Shown: one piece after another, positions 16,588-25,442 of the stretch
Position numbering within the stretch: position 1 is the stretch's first letter
Layout of the letters: every line of letters starts with the position of its first letter
Source: an uncultured Dehalococcoidia bacterium
GTDB lineage: Bacteria; Chloroflexota; Dehalococcoidia; Lucifugimonadales; UBA3495
Assembly (NCBI GenBank): GCA_958296445.1
Contig: OY282565.1
Coordinates: 1,219,936-1,283,935 of the forward strand
Direction of reading: 5' to 3'
Length of the DNA stretch: 64,000 nucleotides
Notes under the pieces: generated by a model
Told to the model about the DNA's origin: nothing
What the model saw: only the letters and a program-made list of their open reading frames with translations
The model's database searches: none
Position numbers and translations under genes: made by a program

Positions 16588-17694
16588 ATGGCCGACTGCA
16601 AGCACTGCGGAAACAAAGCCGGCTTCCTCCGCCGGGTTCACGGCGAATGCCAGTCAGCCCGCGACCGCGGCTGGCAAGAAATGGTAGCAACCGCCGCCCA
16701 AGCCGCCGCCGCGCCCGGCTTCAGCCAGACGCAACTGCGCCGCGACCTGCTGGACATCGCCAAACGCTCTTTCTTTGACGGCGAGGGCATCAACGCCGCC
16801 ATCGCCGAGGGCTGGCATCGCGCCGTCGCCGACAGCCTTTCCGACGGCATCCTAACCCAAGACGAAGAAGCCCGCCTGCGCGATTTCCGGGACAAATTCG
16901 CCATCGAAGACCGGCGCGACAACGCCGCCGCCGCCCTAGAACGCGCCGCCCAAGACCGCGTGATGCTCGACGCCCGCTTGGCCGCCCTAGCCGTAACCGG
17001 CGGCCAGGCCCACCTCGACAGCCTATCCCAAACCCTCCCCAGCCTGAACATCACGCCCGGCGAAGAACGCCGCCTGCTCGCCCAAGCATGGGAAGCGGCG
17101 GTAGAGGGATCCCTCGAAGACGGCGTACTGTCCCTAGACGAAGAGGCGGCCCTGATCCGCTACCTTACCCATTTCAACCTGACAGTCGCCGACGTCGACG
17201 GCAACGGGGCGCACCACAATATGGTCAAATCCGCCGTCATCCGCGAGCTGGCCGAGGGAACCGTCCCCCAGCGCCAAAAGGTTTCCGGCCACCCCTTCAA
17301 CCTGCTGAAATCCGAAAAGCTGGTATGGGTGTTCGACGGAGTGGACTACATCGAAACCAAAACCCGCCGCGAGCGGCGCGGCACATCCCACGGCGTAAGC
17401 ATCCGCGTCGCCCGCGGCCTCTACTACCGCCCCAGCACCTTCCGCAGCCAGCTCCACGAATGGGAAGAAAGCGTCCACGCCGACACCGGAATCCTCGGCG
17501 TAACCACCAAACACATCTACTTTCACGGCCCCAAAAAACGCTTCCGGGTGCGGCTGGACAAAATCGTATCCTTCGACCCCTACAACGACGGCATCGGCAT
17601 AATGCGCGACGCCCTCTCAGCCAAACCCCAAGTCTTCATAGTCGGCGACGGCTGGTTCATCTACAACCTAGTAACCAACATATCCAGCCTCTAA
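16588..17694 (+). CDS. Unknown protein with N-terminal zinc-ribbon-like motif
   Basis: A 368-residue protein that I cannot assign. It begins CKHCGNKAGFLRRVHGEC, a possible zinc-binding knuckle (Cys 4, Cys 7 and Cys 21 in reach). Residues about 45-115 and 150-210 contain two similar helical segments (SDGILTQDEEARLRDF and EDGVLSLDEEAALIRYL), which resemble TerB-like or EF-hand-like acidic repeats. The last 130 residues look beta-rich (GVTTKHIYFHGPKKRFRVRL, then IVSFDPYNDGIGI), like a PH-like or GRAM-like domain. There is no signal peptide or membrane segment. The start ATG follows AAGGTGATC. The domain parallels are by eye only. Confidence 0.75.
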   Translation: MADCKHCGNKAGFLRRVHGECQSARDRGWQEMVATAAQAAAAPGFSQTQLRRDLLDIAKRSFFDGEGINAAIAEGWHRAVADSLSDGILTQDEEARLRDFRDKFAIEDRRDNAAAALERAAQDRVMLDARLAALAVTGGQAHLDSLSQTLPSLNITPGEERRLLAQAWEAAVEGSLEDGVLSLDEEAALIRYLTHFNLTVADVDGNGAHHNMVKSAVIRELAEGTVPQRQKVSGHPFNLLKSEKLVWVFDGVDYIETKTRRERRGTSHGVSIRVARGLYYRPSTFRSQLHEWEESVHADTGILGVTTKHIYFHGPKKRFRVRLDKIVSFDPYNDGIGIMRDALSAKPQVFIVGDGWFIYNLVTNISSL

Positions 17695-17990
17695 CGCCGC
17701 TTGCCCTATAATCCCGCCGCCATCCCATAATCCCCACGTAATCCCGTAATCCCCGCGCCATCCCGCCATTCCCGCCGCCCGCCCGTCATCCTGAGCAACT
17801 GTCTGCAATTATGAGCAAAGCAGTCCGTCACCCTAGGCAACTATCCGTCATTATGAGCAAAGAAGTCCGTCATCCTAGGCAACTATCCGTCTAGGCAACT
17901 ATCCGTCTAGTCAACTGTCTGTCATTCTGAGCAAAGCGAAGAATCCCACCTCGGGCAGTGAGACCCTTCGCCGCCCTGCAAACCCGCGCC
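17695..17990. repeat. Diverged GAGCAAAGCGAAGAATC-type repeats
   Basis: Near 17800-17950 there is a run of degraded copies of the GTCATTCTGAGCAAAGCGAA element, interleaved with a repeated TAGGCAACTATCCGTC step, between two convergent genes. No coding signal. Confidence 0.65.
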
Positions 17991-18965
17991 CTACGCCAAC
18001 GCCAACGCCCCGGTAAGCGGCGCCGCCCCGCCGCCCTGCCCGCCGCGCACCAGCAGCACCGGGTCGCCCGACTGCCGCACCACCCGCTCGGCTATGCTCC
18101 CCAGCACCAGACGCCCCACACCCGAGCGCCCGTGCGTGGTCATCGCCACCAGATTGTTGGCAGTGGCCGAGGCCAAGTCGGCGATCGACTCCGCCACCGG
18201 GCCATGCAGCAATCGCGTTTCCACTGCCGCCGCGCCCTGCCCCGCCAGCCGCTCCTTCAGCCCGGCCAAGTAGCCCTCGGACTCCCCGTCCAGAACCCGG
18301 ATATAGTCTTCATAGGAAGGAATCCCCTGCATCGTTTCCGACGGGCCGATGGACACCGAGCGATAGTATTCTTCCCCCGATGGGTTGACCTGCGCCAAGT
18401 CCACCGTAAGCCCCATCGCCGCCGACAGATACACCACGTGCGGCAGAATCTCCTCGGCCAGCTCCGAACCGTCCACCGGAACCGTCAGCCGCTCGAAAGC
18501 ACTCTCCGGGGCCGTCTGTTGCCCCGAACCCGCCCGGATTATCAGCAGCGGGTTATGGGTAAGATGCAGAACCTTGTCGGTCACGCTGCCCAGCCACCAG
18601 CGGGCCAGCCCCGCCCGCCCGTGACTGGACATTGTTATCAGCGTCCCGGGATCTTTGTCCGCCTCTTCCACGATAGCCGCGGCCGGCTCGGCGGACGGCG
18701 TAGCCGTTTCCACCCGCAGCCCCCCGCGCCGCAGCCCGGCGGCCACCGACTCCGCGTAGAACCTAGCGTGCCGCGCCCGGTTGGCCGCCAGTTCCTCCAA
18801 GTGCAGCCCCGGATTCAGAGATTGCGGTATGCTGATATGTTCCGGCTCCACGGCGTACAGCAGCGTCACCGGCAGCGACAGCCCAGCTGCCAGCGACCGC
18901 GTATATGGCAGCACCTGCTCCGATACCTCAGATCCGTCCAATGGCGCAAGGATTCGTGTATACAT
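17991..18965 (-). CDS. Tandem universal stress protein (two UspA domains)
   Basis: A 324-residue protein with two fused Usp domains. Domain 1 starts YTRILAPLDGSEVSEQVLPY and ends near SSHGRAGLARWWLGS; domain 2 starts RLTVPVDGSELAEEIL and ends TTHGRSGVGRLVLGSIAERV. Both keep the Gly-x2-Gly-x9-Gly-Ser ATP-binding pattern, although the first has Ala-Arg-Trp-Trp in its middle. These cytoplasmic proteins bind ATP and act in stress tolerance; partners are unknown. The ATG at 18965 starts right at the first beta-strand; an ATG at 19019 adding 18 residues is possible but less likely. Confidence 0.88.
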   Translation of the reverse strand: MYTRILAPLDGSEVSEQVLPYTRSLAAGLSLPVTLLYAVEPEHISIPQSLNPGLHLEELAANRARHARFYAESVAAGLRRGGLRVETATPSAEPAAAIVEEADKDPGTLITMSSHGRAGLARWWLGSVTDKVLHLTHNPLLIIRAGSGQQTAPESAFERLTVPVDGSELAEEILPHVVYLSAAMGLTVDLAQVNPSGEEYYRSVSIGPSETMQGIPSYEDYIRVLDGESEGYLAGLKERLAGQGAAAVETRLLHGPVAESIADLASATANNLVAMTTHGRSGVGRLVLGSIAERVVRQSGDPVLLVRGGQGGGAAPLTGALALA

Positions 18966-19073
18966 CGAAATCGCCCATCCTAAGTAAGTTTGCCCGGCAA
19001 TTTTACCCGGCAAGTTCACCCGGCAAGTTCACCCGGCGAATTTGCCCGGCGCGGCGGCAAAGGCCGACCCGGG

Positions 19074-21038
19074 TCAGTCATCGGCCGGCGACGGGGCGGG
19101 AGCGGGGGGCAGCCCGGCCGCCGGCCGCCCCCTTAGTTCGCCGCTCTCCAAGTCATCAAGAACGGCGGCGCTTTCCGATTCGGCCAGCAGCCCGTAGTTC
19201 ACCGCGTACAGCCTTTCGTAAACCCCGCCCAAGGCCAGCAGTTCGTCATGGTTGCCGCTCTCAACCAGGCTGCCCCTATCGAGTACGATAATCTTGTCGG
19301 CGTTGCGAACCGTCGAAAGCCGGTGCGCGATTACGATCGACGTCCGCCCCTTCAGCACCCGTTGCAACGCCTGCTGAATCATTATCTCGGTCTGCGTGTC
19401 TATGTTGGCCGTCGCCTCGTCCAGCACGATTACCCGCGGGTCGCCCACCACGGCGCGGGCGAAGCTGATTAGCTGCCGCTGCCCCACGCTCAGGTTCACC
19501 CCCCGCTCCGCCAGCACCGTGTCATAGCCCTGCTCCAGGTTCATTATAAACTCGTGCGCCCCCACGGTTCTGGCCGCTTCCACCACTTCCTCATCAGTGG
19601 CGTCTTCTTGGTTATAGCGGATATTATCGGCCACCGTGCCGGAAAACAGATACGGCTCCTGCAACACCATACTCATCTGCCCGGCCAGCGACCGCCGGGT
19701 GACGCCCCGTATATCATACCCGTCCACCAGTATCCGCCCCTGCGTCACGTCGGCAAAGCGGTGAATCAGCGTTACCATCGTGCTTTTCCCGGCCCCGGTT
19801 GAGCCGACAATTGCCACGTTTTCCCCCGGACGGATATGCAGATTGATGTCTTTCAGCACGTCCACCCCCGGCACATAGTGGAAATAGACGTTCTCGAACC
19901 GTATTTCCCCCTGTACCTGCGGCAGTTCCCCGGCGTCCGGCTCATCCTTAACTTCCGGCTCCAGATCCAGCACCTCGAAAATCCGCACCCCGGCGGCCAT
20001 CGCCCGCTGGAGCTGGCTGTACTGCATCGTCAAGTGACGGATCGGCTCAAAGAACCGCTGGATATAGAAAGCGAAGGCCACCAGCACCCCGATCTCCGGG
20101 CTGGTTCCGCCCACCAGCAGCCCCCCGGCCAGCACCACGCCGAACCCCATCGCCAGCCCGATGAGCAGTTCCACCATCGGCTGCAACCCGCCCGAAAAAC
20201 GGCTGGCCTCCAGATTGGCGTTCAGATGCTCGGTATTCAACTTGTCGAAGTGGGCCATATTGGCCTCTTGACGATTGAGACTCTGCACCACCCGCACCCC
20301 GGTGATGTTCTGGTTGTATTCGCCGTTCACCATAGCGATAGCCCGGCGAATCCGCATAAACGAATGACGCGCAAACTTCTGCCAGTAGCCCAGAATGAAA
20401 AACAGGGGCGGCACGATGCACAAGCAGATAAGCGCCAGTTGCCAGTCTATTATCAGCATCATCGTGATAATGCCGAACAAACTCAGCAGGTCGGAAAAGC
20501 TCTGCACGATAAGCTCAAAGGTTTCCTGCAACTGCAACACGTCGCTCTGACTGCGCGACATTATCCGCCCCACCGGCGTGCGGTGATAGAAAGATGGCGA
20601 CATTTCCTGCAAATGGTTGAACATCTTTGTACGCAGGGAATACAGAATCCCCTGCCCCACCCGCGGCATAAAAACGAATTGCAGATAATTGGCCCCAAAG
20701 TGAATCACCGCCACCAGCAGGAACGCCCCCCCAATCCAGTGCAACAGCGACAGATTGTTTCCCTTGATCGCGTCGTCTATCCCCACCGCCACCAAGTAAG
20801 GGATAGAAACGTTGGCCGCGGTGTACAGCGTCACCGCCAGCACCGCCAGAATCGCGTCGCGCTTGTAGGGAGCGATGTACGTCATCAGCCGCATCACAAC
20901 CCGATGGTCGTAGGCCGCGCCCACGATGGCCTCATCGCTCAGATTGTCCGCAGTGGGGGCGCGGTCGCCGGCCGCGTTCAGCCCGCGCATCCCCCCCATC
21001 ATTCCGCCAAAGCCGCCTCCCGGCCCTCCCATTCGCAT
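19074..21038 (-). CDS. ABC exporter half-transporter, catalytic-Walker-B partner
   Basis: A 654-residue fused membrane and ATPase half-transporter. After a Gly/Met-rich N-terminus and a short cytosolic lead, six transmembrane helices span about residues 60-345. The ATPase domain follows: GSTGAGKST near 430, signature LSVGQRQL near 530, Walker B VIVLDEATANID with the catalytic Glu, and IAHRLSTVRNAD holding the H-loop. The signature is non-canonical (Val for Gly), while the partner gene has a canonical signature but lacks the catalytic Glu. Together they match an asymmetric heterodimeric multidrug exporter of the TM287/288 or BmrCD kind. The start ATG lies one base after the partner stop (TAG-T-ATG), which implies translational coupling. 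The substrate is unknown. Confidence 0.92.
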   Translation of the reverse strand: MRMGGPGGGFGGMMGGMRGLNAAGDRAPTADNLSDEAIVGAAYDHRVVMRLMTYIAPYKRDAILAVLAVTLYTAANVSIPYLVAVGIDDAIKGNNLSLLHWIGGAFLLVAVIHFGANYLQFVFMPRVGQGILYSLRTKMFNHLQEMSPSFYHRTPVGRIMSRSQSDVLQLQETFELIVQSFSDLLSLFGIITMMLIIDWQLALICLCIVPPLFFILGYWQKFARHSFMRIRRAIAMVNGEYNQNITGVRVVQSLNRQEANMAHFDKLNTEHLNANLEASRFSGGLQPMVELLIGLAMGFGVVLAGGLLVGGTSPEIGVLVAFAFYIQRFFEPIRHLTMQYSQLQRAMAAGVRIFEVLDLEPEVKDEPDAGELPQVQGEIRFENVYFHYVPGVDVLKDINLHIRPGENVAIVGSTGAGKSTMVTLIHRFADVTQGRILVDGYDIRGVTRRSLAGQMSMVLQEPYLFSGTVADNIRYNQEDATDEEVVEAARTVGAHEFIMNLEQGYDTVLAERGVNLSVGQRQLISFARAVVGDPRVIVLDEATANIDTQTEIMIQQALQRVLKGRTSIVIAHRLSTVRNADKIIVLDRGSLVESGNHDELLALGGVYERLYAVNYGLLAESESAAVLDDLESGELRGRPAAGLPPAPAPSPADD

Positions 21039-21039
21039 A

Positions 21040-22896
21040 CTAGCCCCCCCTCACCCCCAAGATTCCCTCCCCCTCCGGGGCCGGCTGGGAACGCCCCCCC
21101 GATTCCGGGGCGGCAAGGGCCACATCCAGCATCAGCTCCTCCTGCGGGCGCAACTGGAGTTCCAGTATTTCCCGGTAAATGCCGTTGGCGTCATACAGAT
21201 TCCCATGAGTTCCCTGCTCCACAATCCGCCCCCGCTCCAGCACTATGATATGGTCGGCGTCCCGCACCGTGCTGAGACGATGGGCAATGACAAACGTAGT
21301 CCGCCCTTTCATCACCGCCACCATAGCCCGGTGAATCAGCCGCTCCGTTTCCACGTCCACACTGGAAGTCGAATCGTCCAGTATCAGCACCGGCGGGTCT
21401 ATCAGCACGCTACGGGCGATGGACAGCCGTTGCCGCTGCCCCCCGGAAAGGGTGGTTCCCCGCTCGCCAACCCAAGTATCGTAGCCGTCCGGCAGCGTCA
21501 TAATATGGTCGTGAAGCTGGGCCACCTTGGCCGCCCGTATCACGTCGTCCAGCGACGCCCCGGACGCGCCGTAGGCGATGTTGTCCCGGATAGTGGCGCT
21601 GAACAGGAACACATCCTGCTGCACGATGCCCACATTGCGCCGCAGCGACTCCAGCGTCAGGCTGCGGATGTCCCGCCCGTCTATCGTAATCCGCCCTTCG
21701 TCCACCTCGTAGAACCGGGGCAGCAGGTTTACGATAGTGCTTTTCCCGCTGCCCGGAGCCCCCAGAATGGCTATGACCTGGTTCCGGCTGGCCGTAATAT
21801 CCACATTACGCAGGGCCGGAGTCCGCGGGTCATAGCCGAAAGAAACGTTCTCAAAACGCACCCTGCCCTCGGCCCGCCCCAGCTCCTCGGCGTCCTCCCG
21901 CTCCGCCACCGGCGAGCGGGCGTCCAGCACATCAAACAGCCGCCGCCCCGACGATATCGCCCGCGAAAAGCTGTTGATAATGAAGCCCGCCATCCTAACC
22001 GGGAAAGTAAGCTGGTTCAGATACAGCATAAACGTAGCCATTTCCCCAACGGTCAGGTCGCCCCGCAGCACCTCCCAGCCCCCGTACCACAGAATCAGCC
22101 CCAAGGCAATCGTGAAGTAAAAGGACATCCAGGCGCTGTTGGTGCCTTGCGTCCGCTCCGACAGGAAGTATTCCCCTCGCAACTGCTGCGCCTTGCGCTC
22201 GTACTTGCGTTTCTCAAACTCTTCGGAAGCGAAAGCCTTGACCACGTTCATCCCCACCAGATTCTCTTGGAGAACGGTCACCGTTTCGCCCATAGTTATC
22301 TGCACCCGCGTCCACATAACCCGCAGGCGCCCCATCACCAGCACGGAGCGAACCAGGATAAAGGGGATAAACGCCAGGCTGATTAGGGCCAGCTCCCAGT
22401 TGATAAACACCAGTATTATGGGCAGAATCGTGGCCCGCAGCCCGGCCTCAATGGAGCGCACCATCCCCATATTCACGTAGCGGCGGATGGCCTCCACGTC
22501 CGCGGTGGCCTTGGACATCAAATCGCCCGTGTGTTCCCGGTCGTGGTAGGCGAAGCTCATGTGCTGCAACTTGTCATAAAAGCGGTTGCGCAGCACATAA
22601 GAGACTTTCTGCGACAGCGAATCGGTGGTATAGGTTCGCGCGAAGTCGAACACCCCCCGGGCCAGACTGGCCCCCAGCAGGCCCAAGGCCAGCCACACCA
22701 GCGTGCTGGTCGCCGGATCCCGCCACTGGAAGGTTTCCGCCACCGCGTCATGCCAGACCATCGTGTCTATGGCTAGGCCGAACAGGAACGGGATAAACAG
22801 CGAAAATCCGACGGAGACGCCCACCGTCACGTATGCCAAAATAAGGCGGGCGCGAAACAGCCAGGCGATGCGGTTTATGCGTATCAGTATATCCAT
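21040..22896 (-). CDS. ABC exporter half-transporter, degenerate-site partner
   Basis: A 618-residue half-transporter with six transmembrane helices (residues about 15-320). Its ATPase domain has Walker A GAPGSGKST near 395, the canonical signature LSGGQRQRLSIARS near 500, and Walker B VLILDDSTSSVD, where Asp replaces the catalytic Glu. The H-loop IAHRLSTVRDAD is present. Combined with the downstream gene, one ATP site would be fully canonical and the other degenerate, as in known heterodimeric exporters. It is the first gene of the pair. The ATG at 22896 has little ribosome-site support but begins the family-typical N-terminus. Confidence 0.92.
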   Translation of the reverse strand: MDILIRINRIAWLFRARLILAYVTVGVSVGFSLFIPFLFGLAIDTMVWHDAVAETFQWRDPATSTLVWLALGLLGASLARGVFDFARTYTTDSLSQKVSYVLRNRFYDKLQHMSFAYHDREHTGDLMSKATADVEAIRRYVNMGMVRSIEAGLRATILPIILVFINWELALISLAFIPFILVRSVLVMGRLRVMWTRVQITMGETVTVLQENLVGMNVVKAFASEEFEKRKYERKAQQLRGEYFLSERTQGTNSAWMSFYFTIALGLILWYGGWEVLRGDLTVGEMATFMLYLNQLTFPVRMAGFIINSFSRAISSGRRLFDVLDARSPVAEREDAEELGRAEGRVRFENVSFGYDPRTPALRNVDITASRNQVIAILGAPGSGKSTIVNLLPRFYEVDEGRITIDGRDIRSLTLESLRRNVGIVQQDVFLFSATIRDNIAYGASGASLDDVIRAAKVAQLHDHIMTLPDGYDTWVGERGTTLSGGQRQRLSIARSVLIDPPVLILDDSTSSVDVETERLIHRAMVAVMKGRTTFVIAHRLSTVRDADHIIVLERGRIVEQGTHGNLYDANGIYREILELQLRPQEELMLDVALAAPESGGRSQPAPEGEGILGVRGG

Positions 22897-22987
22897 CTAG
22901 GCAGACACTTGTTCCAGTCCTTTCCGGCCTTGAATCAGCCGGGGCTGTTTTTCCTTAGTATGTGGCCCGATATGCAGCCGCGCCGGG

Positions 22988-24739
22988 CTACATCCGTTCC
23001 GGGGCGTCCATCCCCATCAGCTCCAGCGAGCGGCGAAACACTATCTGCGCCGACTCCACCAGCTTGAGCCGCGCCAGAGTCACGTCCGCATCCTCCGGGT
23101 TGGCGGAAATCACCCGACAGTTTTCGTAGAAAAGATGAAACGCCGTCGCCAGCTCCATAGTGAAATGCGCCAAATGATGCGGTTCCAGCGTCCGCGCCAT
23201 CTGCTGCACCAGCTCCGGCAGCCGCAGCATAGCCCGCACTAACGCCAGTTCGCTGGGGTCGTTGAGCAAGGAAACGTCGCCCCCGCTCCAGTCAATATCC
23301 CGTTCCCGCGCCAGATTCAGGATACCGGCGTTGCGGGCGTGCGCGTACTGCACATAATACACCGGATTTTCCGACGATTCCTTTTTCGCCAGCTCCAAAT
23401 CGAACTCCATTTGCGTGGACGGAGTCCGGGCCAGAAAGAAATAGCGGCAGGCGTCCCGGCCCACCTCATCGGCCAGCTCCCGCAGCGTCACAAAATCCCC
23501 GGTGCGCTTCGACGCCCGCACCACCTCGCTCCCCCGCTTAAGCGTCACCATTTGGGCTATCAGAATCGTCAGCCGTTCCGGGCTGATGTCCAGCCCCTCC
23601 ACCGCCGCCTTCATCCTCGGCACATGACCCTGATGATCCGCCCCCCAGATGTTCACCACCGCATCATAACCGCGCCCCACAAACTTGTTGTAGTGATAAG
23701 CAATGTCCGAAGCGAAATACGTAGGCTCGCCCGACGAGCGCACCACCACATTGTCTTTTTCGTCCCCCAGCATCGTCGAATTAAACCACAGGGCCTCCTC
23801 CCGCTGCGAAAGATACCCCTTTTCCCGCAGCCGCCCCAACGCCGTGTCATACTCGCCGCCGACATACAGGCTGCGCTCGCTGAACCAGTTGTCGAACTCA
23901 ACCCCAATCCGGCCCAAGTCTTCCCGAATCAGGCCAACCATTTTTTCGCGGCTCAAATCCCCGATTTCCCGCACGGCCTGCTCATACGCATCGCTGCCGG
24001 GGGGCTGATTCAGGAACCGCTCCCCCTCGGCGTCGGCGATTTCTTGGGCCAGCTCAACGATATACTCGCCCATATAGCCGTTGGGCGGCATAGGCGCATC
24101 CTGCCCAAATGACTGCCGGTATCGCGCCATCACCGAGCGGTAAAATGCTTCCATCTGGCTGCCCGCGTCATTGACATAATACTCCCGCGTGACCTGGCAC
24201 CCCGCGGCCTCCAGCACATTAGCCAAAGCGCTGCCCAGCACCGCCCCCCGGGTATGCCCCACATGAACCGGCCCGGTAGGGTTTACGCTAACAAACTCAA
24301 TCATAACCCGCCGCCCGCCCCCGGCCCCTTCAGCCCCGGCCCCATCAGGCCCAGCCCCGGCGCCGCTCGCCAAGTTGCCAAAAGCCGCGCCCGCCTGCCG
24401 CACCACCTCCACCTGCCGCTGCAACCAGTCGTCTTTAAGCCGGAAATTGATAAACCCCGGCGCAGCCACCTCCACCGATCCCACAGCCTCCCTTTCCACC
24501 CCCTCATTCTTGCGGATATATTCCGCCAGCGTCTGCGCCAGCTCCAGCGGGTTAATCCGCGTAGCCCGCGCCAGTCGCAAAGGCAAATTAGTGGCGAAGT
24601 CCCCATGCTCGGGATTCCCCGGATGCTCCACCTGTATCTCAGGCATAGTCTCCAGGCGCAGCACCCCGTCACGGCGGGCCGCCTCAACCGCCGAGGATAC
24701 CAAACGCCGAATATCGTCAATAAGCGGAGCAGGGGGCAT
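22988..24739 (-). CDS. argS: Arginine--tRNA ligase
   Basis: A 583-residue class I synthetase charging tRNA-Arg. The N-terminal additional domain includes NPEHGDFATNLPLRLAR, the HIGH-type motif is HVGHTRGAVLG near residue 157, YYVNDAGSQMEAF follows, and the C-terminal DALR anticodon-binding domain (residues about 460-583) ends in SLELMGMDAPERM. The KMSKS region is degenerate, as usual for ArgRS (VRASKRTGDFVTL near 395). An extra Gly/Ala-rich stretch (GAGAGPDGAGAEGAGGG) lies just before the catalytic domain. It is upstream of the ABC exporter pair on the same strand with a 90-bp gap, probably a separate unit. Confidence 0.96.
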   Translation of the reverse strand: MPPAPLIDDIRRLVSSAVEAARRDGVLRLETMPEIQVEHPGNPEHGDFATNLPLRLARATRINPLELAQTLAEYIRKNEGVEREAVGSVEVAAPGFINFRLKDDWLQRQVEVVRQAGAAFGNLASGAGAGPDGAGAEGAGGGRRVMIEFVSVNPTGPVHVGHTRGAVLGSALANVLEAAGCQVTREYYVNDAGSQMEAFYRSVMARYRQSFGQDAPMPPNGYMGEYIVELAQEIADAEGERFLNQPPGSDAYEQAVREIGDLSREKMVGLIREDLGRIGVEFDNWFSERSLYVGGEYDTALGRLREKGYLSQREEALWFNSTMLGDEKDNVVVRSSGEPTYFASDIAYHYNKFVGRGYDAVVNIWGADHQGHVPRMKAAVEGLDISPERLTILIAQMVTLKRGSEVVRASKRTGDFVTLRELADEVGRDACRYFFLARTPSTQMEFDLELAKKESSENPVYYVQYAHARNAGILNLARERDIDWSGGDVSLLNDPSELALVRAMLRLPELVQQMARTLEPHHLAHFTMELATAFHLFYENCRVISANPEDADVTLARLKLVESAQIVFRRSLELMGMDAPERM

Positions 24740-25442
24740 AACCGTCCATTCCTCGCAGTTTCATACTACCCGCCGCCCCCACCTAACCCGGAGCGGCAAG
24801 AAAGAAAGTCAACTATACCACATCAACGCCCTGCCTATCCCCACCCCACCCCCATCATTCCCACCCCCACAGGCAACAACCCCGGGAACCGAGGGAACCC
24901 CCGTAGGGGCGCACAGCCGTGCGCCCTCGCCCCCGCCCCCATCACCCCCCGCAAAGGCAAGAACCCCGGGAATCGCAAGAATCCCCGTAGGGGCGCACAG
25001 CCGTGCGCCCTCGCCCCCGCCCCCATCATCCCCCGCAAAGGCAAGAATCGCGGGAACCGAGGGAACCCCCGTAGGGGCGCACAGCCGTGCGCCCTCACCC
25101 CCCGCCCCCATCACCCCCCGCAAAGGCAAGAACCCCGGGAACCGCGGGAACCCCCGTAGGGGCGCACAGCCGTGCGCCCTCACCCCCGCCCCCATCACCC
25201 CCCCACAGGCAACAATCCCCAACCCCCACCATATTTCTATCATCAATCAAAAAAGTTAAATTACTACAGCCCAATCCCCCCAACCCCCACCGCCGGCCCC
25301 TCCTAAATACGCCCTGCGTCCGGCCGGGGCGATTGGGGGATTGCCCTATTCTGAGCAAAAAGGAACGCGCCGGGAACACGGGGGTTGCCGTGCGCCCGGC
25401 GCGGGTTGGGCGGGGGTTGGCGTGGCAGGGTGAGCGGGCGGG
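24740..25442. repeat. Four copies of an 85-bp unit in a gene-free stretch
   Basis: From about 24870 to 25200 a unit of 83-85 bp repeats four times; CCGTAGGGGCGCACAGCCGT starts at 24901, 24984, 25069 and 25154. Each unit carries the GGGCGCAC-AGCC-GTGCGCCC hairpin plus a CCCCGCAAAGGCAAGAA block. The remaining 240 bp show nothing recognisable. Confidence 0.85.

Noticed and set aside
24870-25200. Short palindromic repeats at 85-bp spacing as a CRISPR array
   Set aside because: The sequences between the hairpins are also repeated, so they are not spacers; it is a tandem array.
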